64,000 bases of DNA. It comes from Saccharomycopsis phalli. Taxonomy: Eukaryota > Ascomycota > Saccharomycetes > Ascoideales > Saccharomycopsidaceae. Numbering within the stretch: the stretch's first letter is position 1; each line of letters begins with the position of its first letter. Of this stretch, positions 18,591 through 28,700 are shown piece after piece. The position numbers and the translations under genes were made by a program. A model generated the notes under the pieces. The model was not told where the DNA came from, did no database searches, and saw only the letters and a program-made list of their open reading frames with translations. Location of the stretch: assembly GCA_020342235.1 (NCBI GenBank), contig CP073219.1, positions 496,001 to 560,000 on the forward strand. Direction: 5' to 3'.

Positions 18591-19100
18591 CTTCGCAAGA
18601 GAAATTTATTTGATAAAACAATTCAGTGGGAACGTAGCAACCTTGGGGTGTCTCTCAAAGTATATAGATGGATTGATTGCTTTGCATATGAAATTCTGCA
18701 TGTGGGAATATACTTTTCTTGATTGGGTGATCACACCCTGCCGATGACCTTGGCTAAACACATTGATTGATTATAGGGTTGCGCCTGGGCGAATTCCTAG
18801 TGGACCAAAATGTTGAGTGAGGTATTATTAGCCATTTTGAGGAAATCTGCCGATATACTGAGAATTGTATTTTGAGGCACAGTACAATTTGTGAGCTGGA
18901 AGTGTAATTTTCCAGAGAATGTACTTGCAACGACTCGTCATCTTAATATTATTAAACCAGTCGTCTGTAACGTGATTATTTACACCCTTGTGGTGCTATC
19001 TATATATTACAGTTGCAACAGTAGCAAAATGGTACTATTATATCACGTGACCGCGTGAGTGGGATCCAAAAACCTGGCAGAGAACCAGGAGCATATAGAA
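18591..19100. other. Divergent intergenic region between PI-PLC and the SMN-like gene
   Basis: About 510 bp separates two divergent starts. The only clear element is TCACGTGA at 19043-19050. A nine-codon ATG frame at 19029-19058 ends directly before the GTG at 19059 and may act as a short upstream ORF. I see no other gene. Confidence 0.5.
19043..19050. promoter_or_regulatory. TCACGTGA (Cbf1-type E-box) upstream of the SMN-like gene
   Basis: A perfect palindromic 8-mer lies 50 bp before the ATG at 19101. It falls inside the nine-codon upstream ATG frame (19029-19058). Confidence 0.5.
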
Positions 19101-19391
19101 ATGAACGACGACATTGAGAAGTTTTTTATGAAAAACAAGGCCGAATATTGCAAAACTTTTAATATTGGTAATGACTTGGACGAAGCCAGTACTCATTCAG
19201 GTGAGTCCTTGCCTGCTGTCATTGAATCAGAACCAAACCAAGAAGAAATCACCCAGATGCTAAAAAAATTGGAAAAAATTGCCGACATTCAGATTAATAA
19301 TATCCATGGTTCTAAGCAAGGTGATCCCGACACAATAAAAGACTTGGCTATAAGTTACTTCTGGAGTGGCTACTACATGGCTAAAAGGTAA
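19101..19391 (+). CDS. Small SMN-like protein with a C-terminal YG box
   Basis: The 96-aa protein ends LAISYFWSGYYMAKR. This fits the SMN YG-box pattern (S/A)-(W/Y)-(Y/F)-x-(S/A)-G-Y-(Y/H), as in human SMN (SWYMSGYH) and fission yeast Smn1. In SMN this helix drives oligomerisation through Tyr and Gly faces. The N-terminus, NDDIEKFFMKNKAEYCKTF, resembles the Gemin2-binding helix of SMN (acidic start, then an amphipathic helix with a Tyr/Lys end). The middle is acidic and polar. There is no Tudor domain, as in fission yeast Smn1. If real, it would help assemble Sm rings on snRNAs with a Gemin2/Brr1 partner. The open frame extends up to a GTG at 19059, but the first ATG is at 19101. PAF1 starts 94 bp downstream. 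Assignment rests on short motifs, so it needs profile support. Confidence 0.6.
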   Translation: MNDDIEKFFMKNKAEYCKTFNIGNDLDEASTHSGESLPAVIESEPNQEEITQMLKKLEKIADIQINNIHGSKQGDPDTIKDLAISYFWSGYYMAKR

Positions 19392-19485
19392 CCATCTACG
19401 CACCATGCGGAAATTACTATGCGCACATGAAAATGGAAGTTGAAAAGTGACTTAAACAAGCGGGTGACATACAAAAATAAACACA

Positions 19486-20793
19486 ATGTCTGGCCGGCAA
19501 GATTATATTTCCAAAGTAAGATATAGAAATGATTTGCCGCCGCCACATTTTCCTCCCAAGTTATTGAAGTATCAGTCTTTGGTTTCCAATCATGACTCGA
19601 TTCTTTCCAGTGCTGTGCTCACTTCGCTCTTTAGACGGCAAAATTTCAAAAAGTATGTCAATTTAAATAAGGATGGGAACTTGAACGATCCTTTATCATT
19701 GGACCTTGATTTGATTGAGTTACCTGGTATTTTTGATGAAAACGATACCTCTTCATTATACACGTTGCCTTTTAGTAAGACGAATGATAACACCAACCAA
19801 AAGATTAACCTTCATGAGAAAGATAAGGCGTTGCTCAAAAATCCATTATTATCATACAGAAAGAAAAATGCTGTTGAGTCGAAGCCTACCAATTCTGTGG
19901 CATTCCTTAGAAAGACGGAGTATATTTCCAACAAATCTCACTTCTTGGGTACAAACCAGAAGTTGACGGCTAAAGTCAATAGCACTGCTGATAATGAAAA
20001 GGATTTGGCTGCTGACAGACAATTAGAAAATATAGAATTAAGCTTTGAAAAAGCTTCGGAAACGTTGTCAGGGCCTGGGTTTGAATCTCTTAAGCACCCA
20101 ATGAAGAAACATCTAAAGGCAGTAAAAACCTGGTCGTTGATTCCAAACACAGAAATGATGGACCAGGCATATTTTTCGACAAGATTCATTGGGTCTGCTT
20201 CTTTATCTAGATCCAAACATAAATTCACGGGTTCAAGTGAATTGAAAGATACATCTAATAACGGAGTGAATGAACATAATCCTGTTTTCACGACATCGAT
20301 TTTCAAGCCAATTACGTTAGAGGATGATGAATGGATGTCGTTATTCACCATTAATGATCTTAAAAGTGCGAGGTCGTTGAAGCGGAAAATCGATGCCCTG
20401 GAATTGGACCAGGAGGAGACATTCAAATTCAAATTCAACAGAGATTTCGACTTGAAGTATGATAATTACGAGAGTAGTGCTATCCGACAAGTTGCTATAA
20501 ATTTGTCTGATGTCGCTGACCAGTCCGCAGGAGATGCAAAGTATTTGCCAATCCAAGGTAGAATCGAACTTAAGAAAAAACGATTGAATCCAAATACAGC
20601 TAATGAAGAGGAAAACGTTCATTTTGACGAGATTAACTTTACTATCAGAGAGTCCAATGCCAATGAGGAGGTAATCCGAGATCAAGAGAGAAGTAGGTTC
20701 GACCCATACAACTATGTGGCACAAATGGATGAAGAATTTGAAGGAGAGCCAGTACGTGAAGATGGTAGCGGGGAGGCTGAAGTGGATAATTAG
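19486..20793 (+). CDS. PAF1: Paf1, subunit of the RNA polymerase II-associated PAF complex
   Basis: Paf1 is the scaffold of the five-subunit complex that travels with elongating Pol II and supports H2B ubiquitylation and H3K4/K36 methylation. The 435-aa protein begins MSGRQDYISKVRYRNDLPPP, and HFPPKLL follows, which is the family signature. Other conserved parts are DPLSLDLDLIELPGIF, VAFLRKTEYIS and the later LPIQGRIELKKKRLNP. The C-terminus is acidic (EFEGEPVREDGSGEAEVDN), as in yeast Paf1. Family length is about 445 aa. It lies downstream of the SMN-like gene on the same strand. Confidence 0.93.
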   Translation: MSGRQDYISKVRYRNDLPPPHFPPKLLKYQSLVSNHDSILSSAVLTSLFRRQNFKKYVNLNKDGNLNDPLSLDLDLIELPGIFDENDTSSLYTLPFSKTNDNTNQKINLHEKDKALLKNPLLSYRKKNAVESKPTNSVAFLRKTEYISNKSHFLGTNQKLTAKVNSTADNEKDLAADRQLENIELSFEKASETLSGPGFESLKHPMKKHLKAVKTWSLIPNTEMMDQAYFSTRFIGSASLSRSKHKFTGSSELKDTSNNGVNEHNPVFTTSIFKPITLEDDEWMSLFTINDLKSARSLKRKIDALELDQEETFKFKFNRDFDLKYDNYESSAIRQVAINLSDVADQSAGDAKYLPIQGRIELKKKRLNPNTANEEENVHFDEINFTIRESNANEEVIRDQERSRFDPYNYVAQMDEEFEGEPVREDGSGEAEVDN

Positions 20794-20820
20794 GACTTGT
20801 TTTCTGTATATTAATAAAAG

Positions 20821-21006
20821 TTATCTTTTCTTGACTAGTAGCAGCATTGCTTCGGGGTTATGTATGCCTTTGACGTACCATATGAGGCCCATCAAATTGC
20901 GCCAAACAAAACTTACGATACCGGTATAATTGAACTGTGGATTCCATGGAGTATTATTACCTAACAAAAGTCCAGATAAAAGCAGGAACAAATAGATAAT
21001 TGGCAC
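20821..21006 (-). other. Open frame with a hydrophobic N-terminus and no ATG start
   Basis: A 61-codon frame opens at GTG 21006 directly after an in-frame TAA. It reads as a hydrophobic helix (IIYLFLLLSGLLLG), then NTPWNPQFNYTG, a Trp-rich helix (FVWRNLMGLIWYVKGI) and a basic end. This looks protein-like for a tiny membrane protein, but no ATG is in frame. A spliced gene is possible: TTTTGTTAG at about 20962-20970 (read on the minus strand) could be a 3' splice site, with AACTAAG as branch site some 45 nt before. I do not recognise the family and would not call it a gene without transcript support. Confidence 0.25.
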
Positions 21007-21205
21007 TTAGTTGAAATGAACGAAATGAATAGCAACACACCATTGGTGCTGCAATAATATAAACAAATTCAACGAAAATTAGATTCTATAAAGAGAGAAA
21101 AACAAACTATCAGGAACAAAGAAAAAAGCAGTGAAATCAATGAATCAAGAAATCGATGAACGTATGTCAACGCGTGAAGGCTATGCGATATCTTCAAACA
21201 GCTCA

Positions 21206-22657
21206 TTATTCTTTGCCACTCGTCAACCCTTGAGGCAAGGTTTGTTGGGGGATTAGATTAGGGTTATCTGACTGAATATTTGAATTTGCAAGTATGCTGG
21301 GGCTACTTATACTGACGGGCAATAGTGGTACTTCTGAGCTGGGTGCTTTTGACTTTGGTTTCGAGATAACACTGTCTCTCTTCTTTTTGACTTCCTCATT
21401 GTCTCTCTTCTTTTTAACCTCCTCATTGTCTTCCTTCCTATTCTTGGCAGGTGTCGCCAAGGAAAATAACACATAACTGTATTCAACTAGGATTTCCACA
21501 ATTTTTTGAGAGAATGCGTACTCGACAGGTTCCATATCATGTTTTGGATGAGATAAAATAGAAGGTTGGAATACTGCCGCAAGGTTTGCGGTGGTCATTT
21601 TATTATCATCTTTCCGTTGACTGAAAACAGACAACAAATCCAACAAATATAATAATAACTGTCTTCTAGTAGGAGGCAACTGAGAAACCAAAACCTCATA
21701 TTCTTTTATTATAGAATTAGAAGACTTTGTAAGGTTCTTGTGACGGTAATACTTGTATCTTCTCTTTCTCCTTATTTCTGTATCGTCTTTTGTTTCGTTG
21801 TTTTCAATATTATCTTTCTCGCTCGTGACCTCGACACTTTTAGGTCTCTTTGGAAGTACTGGCTTTTTATGTTCATTAGCGACAAACTTCTTCTTACTTC
21901 CCTTTGGGTCATTCAATTCTTCTGGGGGGATTAGTCTTGGTGCAGGCTTCGAATGTACTAAAGTATCTTTATCTTCGGAATGATCCTCATTTTTCGATGT
22001 TGGTGTTTGTCTACCATATAGGTAATTCAAAAAGTATTGGGCAGACTTTTTCTTTAAGGGCTCGCGAAAGACTTCGTACAATTCCAAAGGAATAACTGGC
22101 TCAGGCATACAGTTCAAGTATCTCCTCAAAATAGAAGCAGCATCGTGGACGTTGTAACCATCCCAGTTAATACTGCGGCCATAATTAGGCGGGGAGCTGA
22201 ATAGTTCTTGCAACTCCTTTACTCGCTTAGTAGAGCCACCAACACGGAATATACCTTCGACACTGAGACCATTTTGCTTTAAGTACGACCCACAAGTGGC
22301 GACAACTGTGGGAACTCTACCATAATCCTCGGTTTTCGAGGTTATGGTAATACATATTGAGGACACTTTCAAAGCCTGCTCCAACGGTGCTCCAAAGATT
22401 TCATTATCATAAAGCTCTGACTGCTTCTGTAGTTTATATTTGTTTCTCAAGTCAATAATATTCTTCATTTTATCATCTCCATCAGAGGCCTCGCCACCTG
22501 AAGTACCATTAGCACCAGTTGGATAATCCAGTTGAGAATTGTCTGACATGTCGTAATCGCCATCATATACTTTTAAGCCGCCATCATCTTCATTATCTTT
22601 CAAGACCCTTGATTTAAATTTCCACCAAGAGGTTCGTTGAGAAGAATCACCAACCAT
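21206..22657 (-). CDS. Rho GTPase-activating protein of the Sac7/Bag7 family
   Basis: Sac7 and Bag7 switch off Rho1, limiting cell-wall integrity signalling and actin changes. The 483-aa protein has the RhoGAP domain at about residues 90-370. FGAPLEQALKVSSICI leads into it. The arginine finger is in GLSVEGIFRVGGSTKRVKEL, and NCMPEPVIPLELYEVF follows. A polar insert of about 100 residues (YLYGRQTPTSKNED to the RRKRRYKYYRH stretch) splits the domain, before SQLPPTRRQLLLYLLDLLSV and MTTANLAAVFQPSIL. The C-terminus has a nine-residue repeat (EEVKKKRDN then EEVKKKRDS), seen as a 27-bp DNA duplication near 21375-21430. I cannot choose between SAC7 and BAG7. Confidence 0.85.
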   Translation of the reverse strand: MVGDSSQRTSWWKFKSRVLKDNEDDGGLKVYDGDYDMSDNSQLDYPTGANGTSGGEASDGDDKMKNIIDLRNKYKLQKQSELYDNEIFGAPLEQALKVSSICITITSKTEDYGRVPTVVATCGSYLKQNGLSVEGIFRVGGSTKRVKELQELFSSPPNYGRSINWDGYNVHDAASILRRYLNCMPEPVIPLELYEVFREPLKKKSAQYFLNYLYGRQTPTSKNEDHSEDKDTLVHSKPAPRLIPPEELNDPKGSKKKFVANEHKKPVLPKRPKSVEVTSEKDNIENNETKDDTEIRRKRRYKYYRHKNLTKSSNSIIKEYEVLVSQLPPTRRQLLLYLLDLLSVFSQRKDDNKMTTANLAAVFQPSILSHPKHDMEPVEYAFSQKIVEILVEYSYVLFSLATPAKNRKEDNEEVKKKRDNEEVKKKRDSVISKPKSKAPSSEVPLLPVSISSPSILANSNIQSDNPNLIPQQTLPQGLTSGKE

Positions 22658-23242
22658 CGCTTAGTAGAAGCTTTTTTGATTTGCGCCACCACGTAAGTTT
22701 TATAGATGGTCACACAAAAATATTGAATCTCAAATAATATTCCAGAGACAAAAAATAAGTTATTAGCAAAACGAGTCAATACTGGCAATTAATCAATACA
22801 GAATGATTATTCAGTTGTACTTTAAGCTTCTGGTATGTAAATAAAATTTCCCTCTACTCTCGTTCTGTTTGAATGCGTGATCAGTTACGTTCTAGGTCTT
22901 GGTGAAACAATTAAACTTAAAAAGGCAAACATTGACATGTACTTAACCTACACCCGTACATCGCAGATCGCCACTAGAGCTTACGGTTATGGACGATGGA
23001 GTCTGTAAGCTAGTTGGTGGAGGTCATTAATATCACATGGAAATTCTCTTTTAAGCCTAGTACATAGTTTAAGATAAAAGCTATAATCAATTTTTTGGCA
23101 TGTCTTAAATTTGAAATATAATTGGATTATTTTTAGCTAAACAATCAATGTATGTACATTTATAATAATAAGTGTACCCGCAAAAATTACAGCCAAGTGC
23201 ATCTTGTGGTTTCATCATAATTGGCTGTGGGTCGCACAGACA
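22658..23242. other. Intergenic region upstream of the RhoGAP and downstream of ARC1
   Basis: About 585 bp holds the RhoGAP promoter and the ARC1 3' end. It is AT-rich. I see no gene, RNA or repeat in it. Confidence 0.4.
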
Positions 23243-24337
23243 TTAACTAACCCTGGCACCAACAATGGTAGAACACTTGAATGGCTCACCCTTGGCGTTC
23301 ACCAACTTAGACACTTTGCCATCTTCCGCGGTGTAGGTGACAATAAAATCTTTATCAGTAGTGATTTTAGGTTGCAAAGTCTCCCAAACCTTCTTCTTTG
23401 GGTTTAATACCGCATCTGGAGTCCCATCGTACCCCTCAAAGAAAATCTTGTCACCAGGCTTTGATCCTGCTGGTGGATTCACAAACTCTACCTTGGAATC
23501 GTTGCTACTACAAAGCACCATCCCAGAACTGAAAATACCTCTCATTTTGACCTTCTTTAAGTTGCAGAAGACAACAACATATCTCTGTTGCATTTCCTCC
23601 AATGAGTAGTGCTTCACCAATCCCGAGCAAATGGTCCGTGGCTCATCCTCTCCAACGTTCATCGTAGATACATACAAACTGTCGGCGTCTGGATGCTTGA
23701 TCGCCTTCTCAATGTACCCCACTCTAAGATCAATTTGAGTTGGGCTTGGGCCAGCTGGTGCCTCGGCAGTAGCATTGGCATTGGCCTTTGCCTTCTTCTC
23801 TTTTTTGGCCTTTGCCTTTTCTTCTTTTAATTTGGCCAATTCTTCAGGTGAAGGCTTTCCCTTTGGTTTAGCAGCCTCTGTCTCCGGCTCCTTTGGCTTT
23901 TCACCTGCCTTGGAATCCTTCTTTGGCTTTTGGGTGACCTCAATAGGAAGCTTAGCGTCAAAAGGAATCTTTAACTTCTCTCCCTCTTCAAGTTTGACCA
24001 ATAAGTTCTGTACCAAGTCAATCCATCTAAGGATATGTCTGTTAGAAGCAATATACTCGGTGTCCTTGAACTTGTCACTGTGTGACGTCAATAAAGGAAA
24101 AAGAGCCTTGAACAAGACAACATCGGTATTAGTAGGCACATTTCCAGCAATGTAAGTAGTGGCTCTCAATGAGTCATTAAGTTTACCCAAAAAGTTGGCT
24201 TCATGTTGGACAGTAGACGCCAACTTGGTCCATTGAGCAGCCAAGGCTTGTTCCTCAAGGGTTAATTTACTCTCAGGGACCAAAGCATTTTCGTCGCTGA
24301 TAGTCAAGTTCTTTAAAGATACATTCAAGTCACTCAT
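23243..24337 (-). CDS. ARC1: Arc1, tRNA aminoacylation cofactor
   Basis: Arc1 binds methionyl- and glutamyl-tRNA synthetases and delivers tRNA to them. The 364-aa protein has a GST-like N-terminal part (residues 1-120; HILRWIDLVQNLL is the most conserved piece). A Lys/Ala-rich tRNA-contact linker follows at about residues 130-205 (LAKLKEEKAKAKKEKKAKAN). The C-terminal EMAP-II-like OB fold reads DLRVGYIEKAIKHPDADSLY, ICSGLVKHYSLEEMQQRYVV, and near the end LVNAKGEPFKC. The start MSDLNVSLKNL at 24337 matches the S. cerevisiae beginning (MSDL). An in-frame ATG at 24373 would add 12 residues, and the open frame beyond it has no ATG. Confidence 0.93.
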   Translation of the reverse strand: MSDLNVSLKNLTISDENALVPESKLTLEEQALAAQWTKLASTVQHEANFLGKLNDSLRATTYIAGNVPTNTDVVLFKALFPLLTSHSDKFKDTEYIASNRHILRWIDLVQNLLVKLEEGEKLKIPFDAKLPIEVTQKPKKDSKAGEKPKEPETEAAKPKGKPSPEELAKLKEEKAKAKKEKKAKANANATAEAPAGPSPTQIDLRVGYIEKAIKHPDADSLYVSTMNVGEDEPRTICSGLVKHYSLEEMQQRYVVVFCNLKKVKMRGIFSSGMVLCSSNDSKVEFVNPPAGSKPGDKIFFEGYDGTPDAVLNPKKKVWETLQPKITTDKDFIVTYTAEDGKVSKLVNAKGEPFKCSTIVGARVS

Positions 24338-24492
24338 TTGTTGAATTACTGAAATTCCAATGACATTGAACATTTTTGCTAACGCCTGGATATCAGGCAC
24401 TTACCCGGTTCAATGGTACACATGAAAGTAGTTTGCATATATTATCATGTTTCCTATTTATTATTCTGTTTACTAATCATTCCGCTCCTTTC

Positions 24493-24540
24493 GGTCATTA
24501 GTTTGTTTGGTCATTAATTTGCTTGGTCATTAGTTTATTT
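24493..24540. repeat. Three tandem 16-bp repeats in the ARC1 promoter
   Basis: GGTCATTAGTTTGTTT, GGTCATTAATTTGCTT and GGTCATTAGTTTATTT follow one another without a gap at 24493-24540, and a broken fourth copy begins ggctatt. They lie about 155-205 bp upstream of the ARC1 start, between ARC1 and the 3' end of PEF1 (both minus strand). Confidence 0.8.
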
Positions 24541-24612
24541 GGCTATTCTGGAGTTGAATATGGCATCGGCAAACAGACAAAATTTAACAAAAAGTTACAT
24601 ATAGTCCAGTAT

Positions 24613-25374
24613 CTAATATCGGAAACTCAAGGCACAGACAAGAAAGTATTTCAAAGAAAATGTGGCTTCCAACTCCTGGCTGCTATTGTCAGAGTTTGCT
24701 CTAAAACAATTGATGATTCTAATTAACCAAATAATGCTTTCAAGAAATGAATCAAAGGACAATGTTCTATGCTTATTACAAAATTCTTTGAAATTTATCG
24801 TCACAAGATTCAAGTTATTAAGAAAATATTTGTTAAAATCCTGCTCCCCAAATATTTGTTTCAAGGCAATGATGTACTCTTTATAACTGATGGAGCTGGA
24901 ATTGTCAATATCTGCCTGGGTATAAATCAAGTGCCACTCTTTTAAATAGTGCCACAACTTTACAAACTGCTTAAAGTTTAATTCATTCTTTCGTCCAACA
25001 TGGAAAAACTGAAACATCATTCTTATGGTTGACTGGTGAAACAATTGAGTATGTGATTTGAATTGATCTGTTAACAAGTCCTGCAACTCTTTAACAGTTA
25101 AAGTGTTGGAATTGTCGTAGTCGTACTTTTTAAACAATCGTTTAAGTGTCCGTCTGTTTATTTCTTTGTCAACCTTCTGATAGTGTGATGGCAGGGTATA
25201 ATCACACAGGTCTTCATACCAGATGTAAGAAGACTCTTCATCTAGCGACAGCGAAGCACTGGAAGATACATCTCCCTCGTGAATCTTTTGCTCTAGTCGT
25301 TGCCCCTCTCTGAAAGCATCAAGGGGAGTTGGAAACTTTTCGAGACTGTCGTTTGGTACTCCGCCGCTAATCAT
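24613..25374 (-). CDS. PEF1: Penta-EF-hand protein, Pef1-like
   Basis: Penta-EF-hand proteins (ALG-2, sorcin, yeast Pef1) are calcium-dependent adaptors. In S. cerevisiae, Pef1 affects polar bud growth. The 253-aa frame has a polar N-terminal region of about 75 residues. EF1 is DYDNSNTLTVKELQDL. EF2 is weak (HVGRKNELNFKQFVKLWHYL). EF3 is DIDNSSSISYKEYIIAL. Helices of EF4/5 follow (LSFDSFLESIIWLIRI, FSLKYFLVCALS). EF1 and EF3 keep most Ca-binding Asp/Asn/Ser/Glu positions; the others have lost them. It starts at the ATG at 25374. The symbol is by family rather than close sequence match. Confidence 0.8.
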   Translation of the reverse strand: MISGGVPNDSLEKFPTPLDAFREGQRLEQKIHEGDVSSSASLSLDEESSYIWYEDLCDYTLPSHYQKVDKEINRRTLKRLFKKYDYDNSNTLTVKELQDLLTDQFKSHTQLFHQSTIRMMFQFFHVGRKNELNFKQFVKLWHYLKEWHLIYTQADIDNSSSISYKEYIIALKQIFGEQDFNKYFLNNLNLVTINFKEFCNKHRTLSFDSFLESIIWLIRIINCFRANSDNSSQELEATFSLKYFLVCALSFRY

Positions 25375-25799
25375 TTTTTGAGATATTGGCGATGAGATGG
25401 AACAAAGTCGTATTTATACATGACCTAGAACAGTATCGACAATCACTTGACAGTCTTGTGTGAGTGACTACTGCCTGAAGGCATGATCAAAATGATCATC
25501 TATAAAAAGATTTTGCATGAGCTCAGCTTATGCCCAGTGGCACCCATAAAGCTTTCGTCATGTGATAAATTAGGATGAGATAATAAATACAAGTGTAATT
25601 AAAGCATGTCAGCCATCGACTGTTCAGTAGATTAATAGTAGGTTTTATTAATATTCTTGCCTAGACTGGTAGTTTCTACGCTTTTTTAGTAATCTATTTT
25701 TTAAGATACAATTAAACATGAAGAAATAAACAGCAATAAAAACGCAAAATTAGTCTAACAGGAAAATCACAAACAGCAAGTAGAATACAAGAAATGGTA
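25375..25799. other. Intergenic region between PEF1 and RAX2
   Basis: About 425 bp holds the PEF1 promoter and the RAX2 3' end. A small palindromic run (tgatcaaaatgatca) near 25490 is the only structure I see. No gene is supported. Confidence 0.4.
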
Positions 25800-28700
25800 T
25801 TAACGACGGTCAGAGACGAATTTAAACTCGTCCATCTCATTCAACAACTGATCCGGAGGAACAGTCTGTACCATCTCATCTTCTACTAACCTTTGTTCTT
25901 CTGATGAGCTGCTCTTTCTCTTCCAGAATAGCACAACCAAGGCAGAAAGTGCCAAGAGCATCATAGTTCCTACTGCCAAGGCCAATCCAATAAATACAAT
26001 CCAGCCTCTAGCTAACTTTGCATGCTGGATAATATTACTAGAATCAATAGCCAAGGCACCATTGACCAAAAAGTCCCTGACACCTGGGTTCGACTTCTCG
26101 CTAGTGGCAAAAATATATGGCAACCAATTTGTACCATCAAAGAGTGCCACGCTAATGGTGACGTTATCAAAGTTCTGGAACACAATACTTCCAGCCACCA
26201 ATAAGACCTGCTGAGTAGCGTCAAAGAATGAAACGGTATTCTTGGCCTTTGGATTGGCATTCTGAATATTGATCAACTGAATTTTCGTGAATATCGACCC
26301 CGCTCCTAATTGATTGTTCAATCGGTCTAACCGAACCCAAGCACTCTTGTTATAAGCAGAAATAAAATCATCGCCCAAGGCAATAATCCGGCTTCCTGCA
26401 GTGTCACTGGAATCAACCAAAATATATCTCTTCACAGGACCTGGAATACCAGTTGTGTTAATATCGGTAGTTGTGTTACCTTGAATTTCAAAGTCTCTCT
26501 TGGCGTTAGGAGTGCTAGATCCTGTATTGAATAACGAATGGAGAATGTTGAACTGCTTCTTACTGAAGTCATAATTAGCAAAGAACCCTGTAGAGGAGCC
26601 CATAGAAAAGTTACCGCTCATAAACAATTCACTATTGGTCTCATTCATGTAACTAATCGAGCCTCCAGTAAAAGAGTTTATAGCATCATATTCCCATCTT
26701 CCAGCTGTTAAATCGAAAAAACAAAACAAATTACACGACAAGGAAGAAGCAGTGTCAAAGTCTCCGGCCACATATACCTTGTTCAATTTGTTGTCATAGA
26801 AAAAAGCATTGATAACAGCCTGTGATGGAGAGGAGTTCTTGGAAATGGCGCCTGGAATGGTGAAGTTATGAAACACCAAGTCGTAGATAATCACGTTGGA
26901 TTGTTGGTTTTGAAAGGTAGCTAACCCAGTTAACCCAATAAACAAAAATCTAGGGTGAGTGTCATCACCACCAGCCTTAGCCAAGACCGAAACCGAGGAG
27001 TTTCCCCAATCAAAACCAGGAAATCCACTTATATTGCCATTGTCCAAAATAGCCAAGTTTGTCAAGTTGTCGGTAGTAGTAAAGTTTCCACCAATAACCG
27101 ACACACTATTGTTGAGAAACAACACTTGATTAATTTCATTTTCTCGTGAAGTGCTCAAGTTAAATGGCGCAGGAGCAAACTGTTGCTTTTCGTTTAAAGA
27201 AACAATACTATTGCTCTTCAATCCCAACACAGACAAGTGTCCAGCAAAGACAGAGTTACCAGACGAGACATCCGATGCAGTGGTGACATTCAAGAACAAC
27301 CCGGTGTTATTGAAATCACTATTGTTGAACCATTTTTTGTTCGAATTGTCCCAAATAGTCAAATTATTGGCTGGATCATGGAATACAAAATACTCAACAT
27401 TCTCGATTGTCACAACTGAGATTGTCGATAATTCCTGGGCATTTGTGGCCCCGCTATCCAAAGATAACCAGTTAGAACTGTCTTCAAGTACCGCAACATT
27501 CGTCAAGGCATTGTTGGCATTATTAGCACCACTACCAAAATTGCTAATAGAGGCTTTAGTTCCAGTATTGTTGAAGTCACCCACAATAAGTAATTGTCCA
27601 TCGACCTGTTTAATCTGGCTAACAGGACCATTCAAGCCATCATTGATATTGGCAAAGCCACTCACCTGCAAATTGTTGTGAGAGTCGCTAGAAGGGCTTC
27701 CCAAATTAGCAGCAACAAGGTTAGACCCTTGGTTGTGCGTGTCAAAATTACCAGCAATATAAACGGTGTTGTTTAAAAATTCAAGGGAGTTGACAGTAGA
27801 GGCACCAGACAAGGATGCCCCAAGTTGATTTAAGGAAGAATTACCAACAAATTTGTTTTCAAAGTCGCTCAGAGAAAAATTGAAAGTATCAAAGTTACTT
27901 GGAAAACTAGAAAAGTTTGACAAGGAGTATTCAAACAATCCATTCAACGGAATGTGAAAATCACTATGGTTAAATGACACACTGCTGTTGGTTTTAATTC
28001 TTGCAAGCGTGGAGTTGGTGGAGTTTAACAAGTCATCTAAGCCCAAAATCGTAGTGGCAATTTTATCCATGACGATCACCGAAGCACCATTGCTGCTGGC
28101 ACCATCAATAGTAACTTCGACTCTTGGCTTACCGGTGGTGATATTGATATGATCGTTCCAAATATTCTCAATCTTCTCAAATTGGTTATCTTGGTTGGAC
28201 GTGAAACTCTTCAAAACATTGTTGTTCTCGTCAAATAACGACACATTCACAGTTCCTCTTGAGCCACAAGTTCCGTCACTTTGACAGCCAGGCGTTAGAT
28301 AATTAATCGAATAGTTACCAGAGTAACTAATATTAGGGAAAAAGGTAACACCCAAATTTTGCGACACCGCAGTCTGGAGATTGGAGAACTTGTTGGTCAT
28401 GAATTGGCCAGTGATTGATAATTCCCAACCATCGCCACTAGCCTTTGAGCTGCTTCCGCTGGAGGAACCGCCACAGCTTGGAGCATTTAATGTATCATTG
28501 GCAAAGGTTAAAATCTGAGTAGTGAACATCTGAATACCGCTCAATCCGGCATTGCTGCCGTAGAAATCCACAATATGGAAATTCAAAAAGTTGACCTCTA
28601 TGTCATTCACAAATCCAAAGTCTTGGTAAGAGTCCGACCAGGATAACGAGGCTGCAACACCCCCATCGTTATTGAAAGACGTGTTTGTAACACCGTTATC

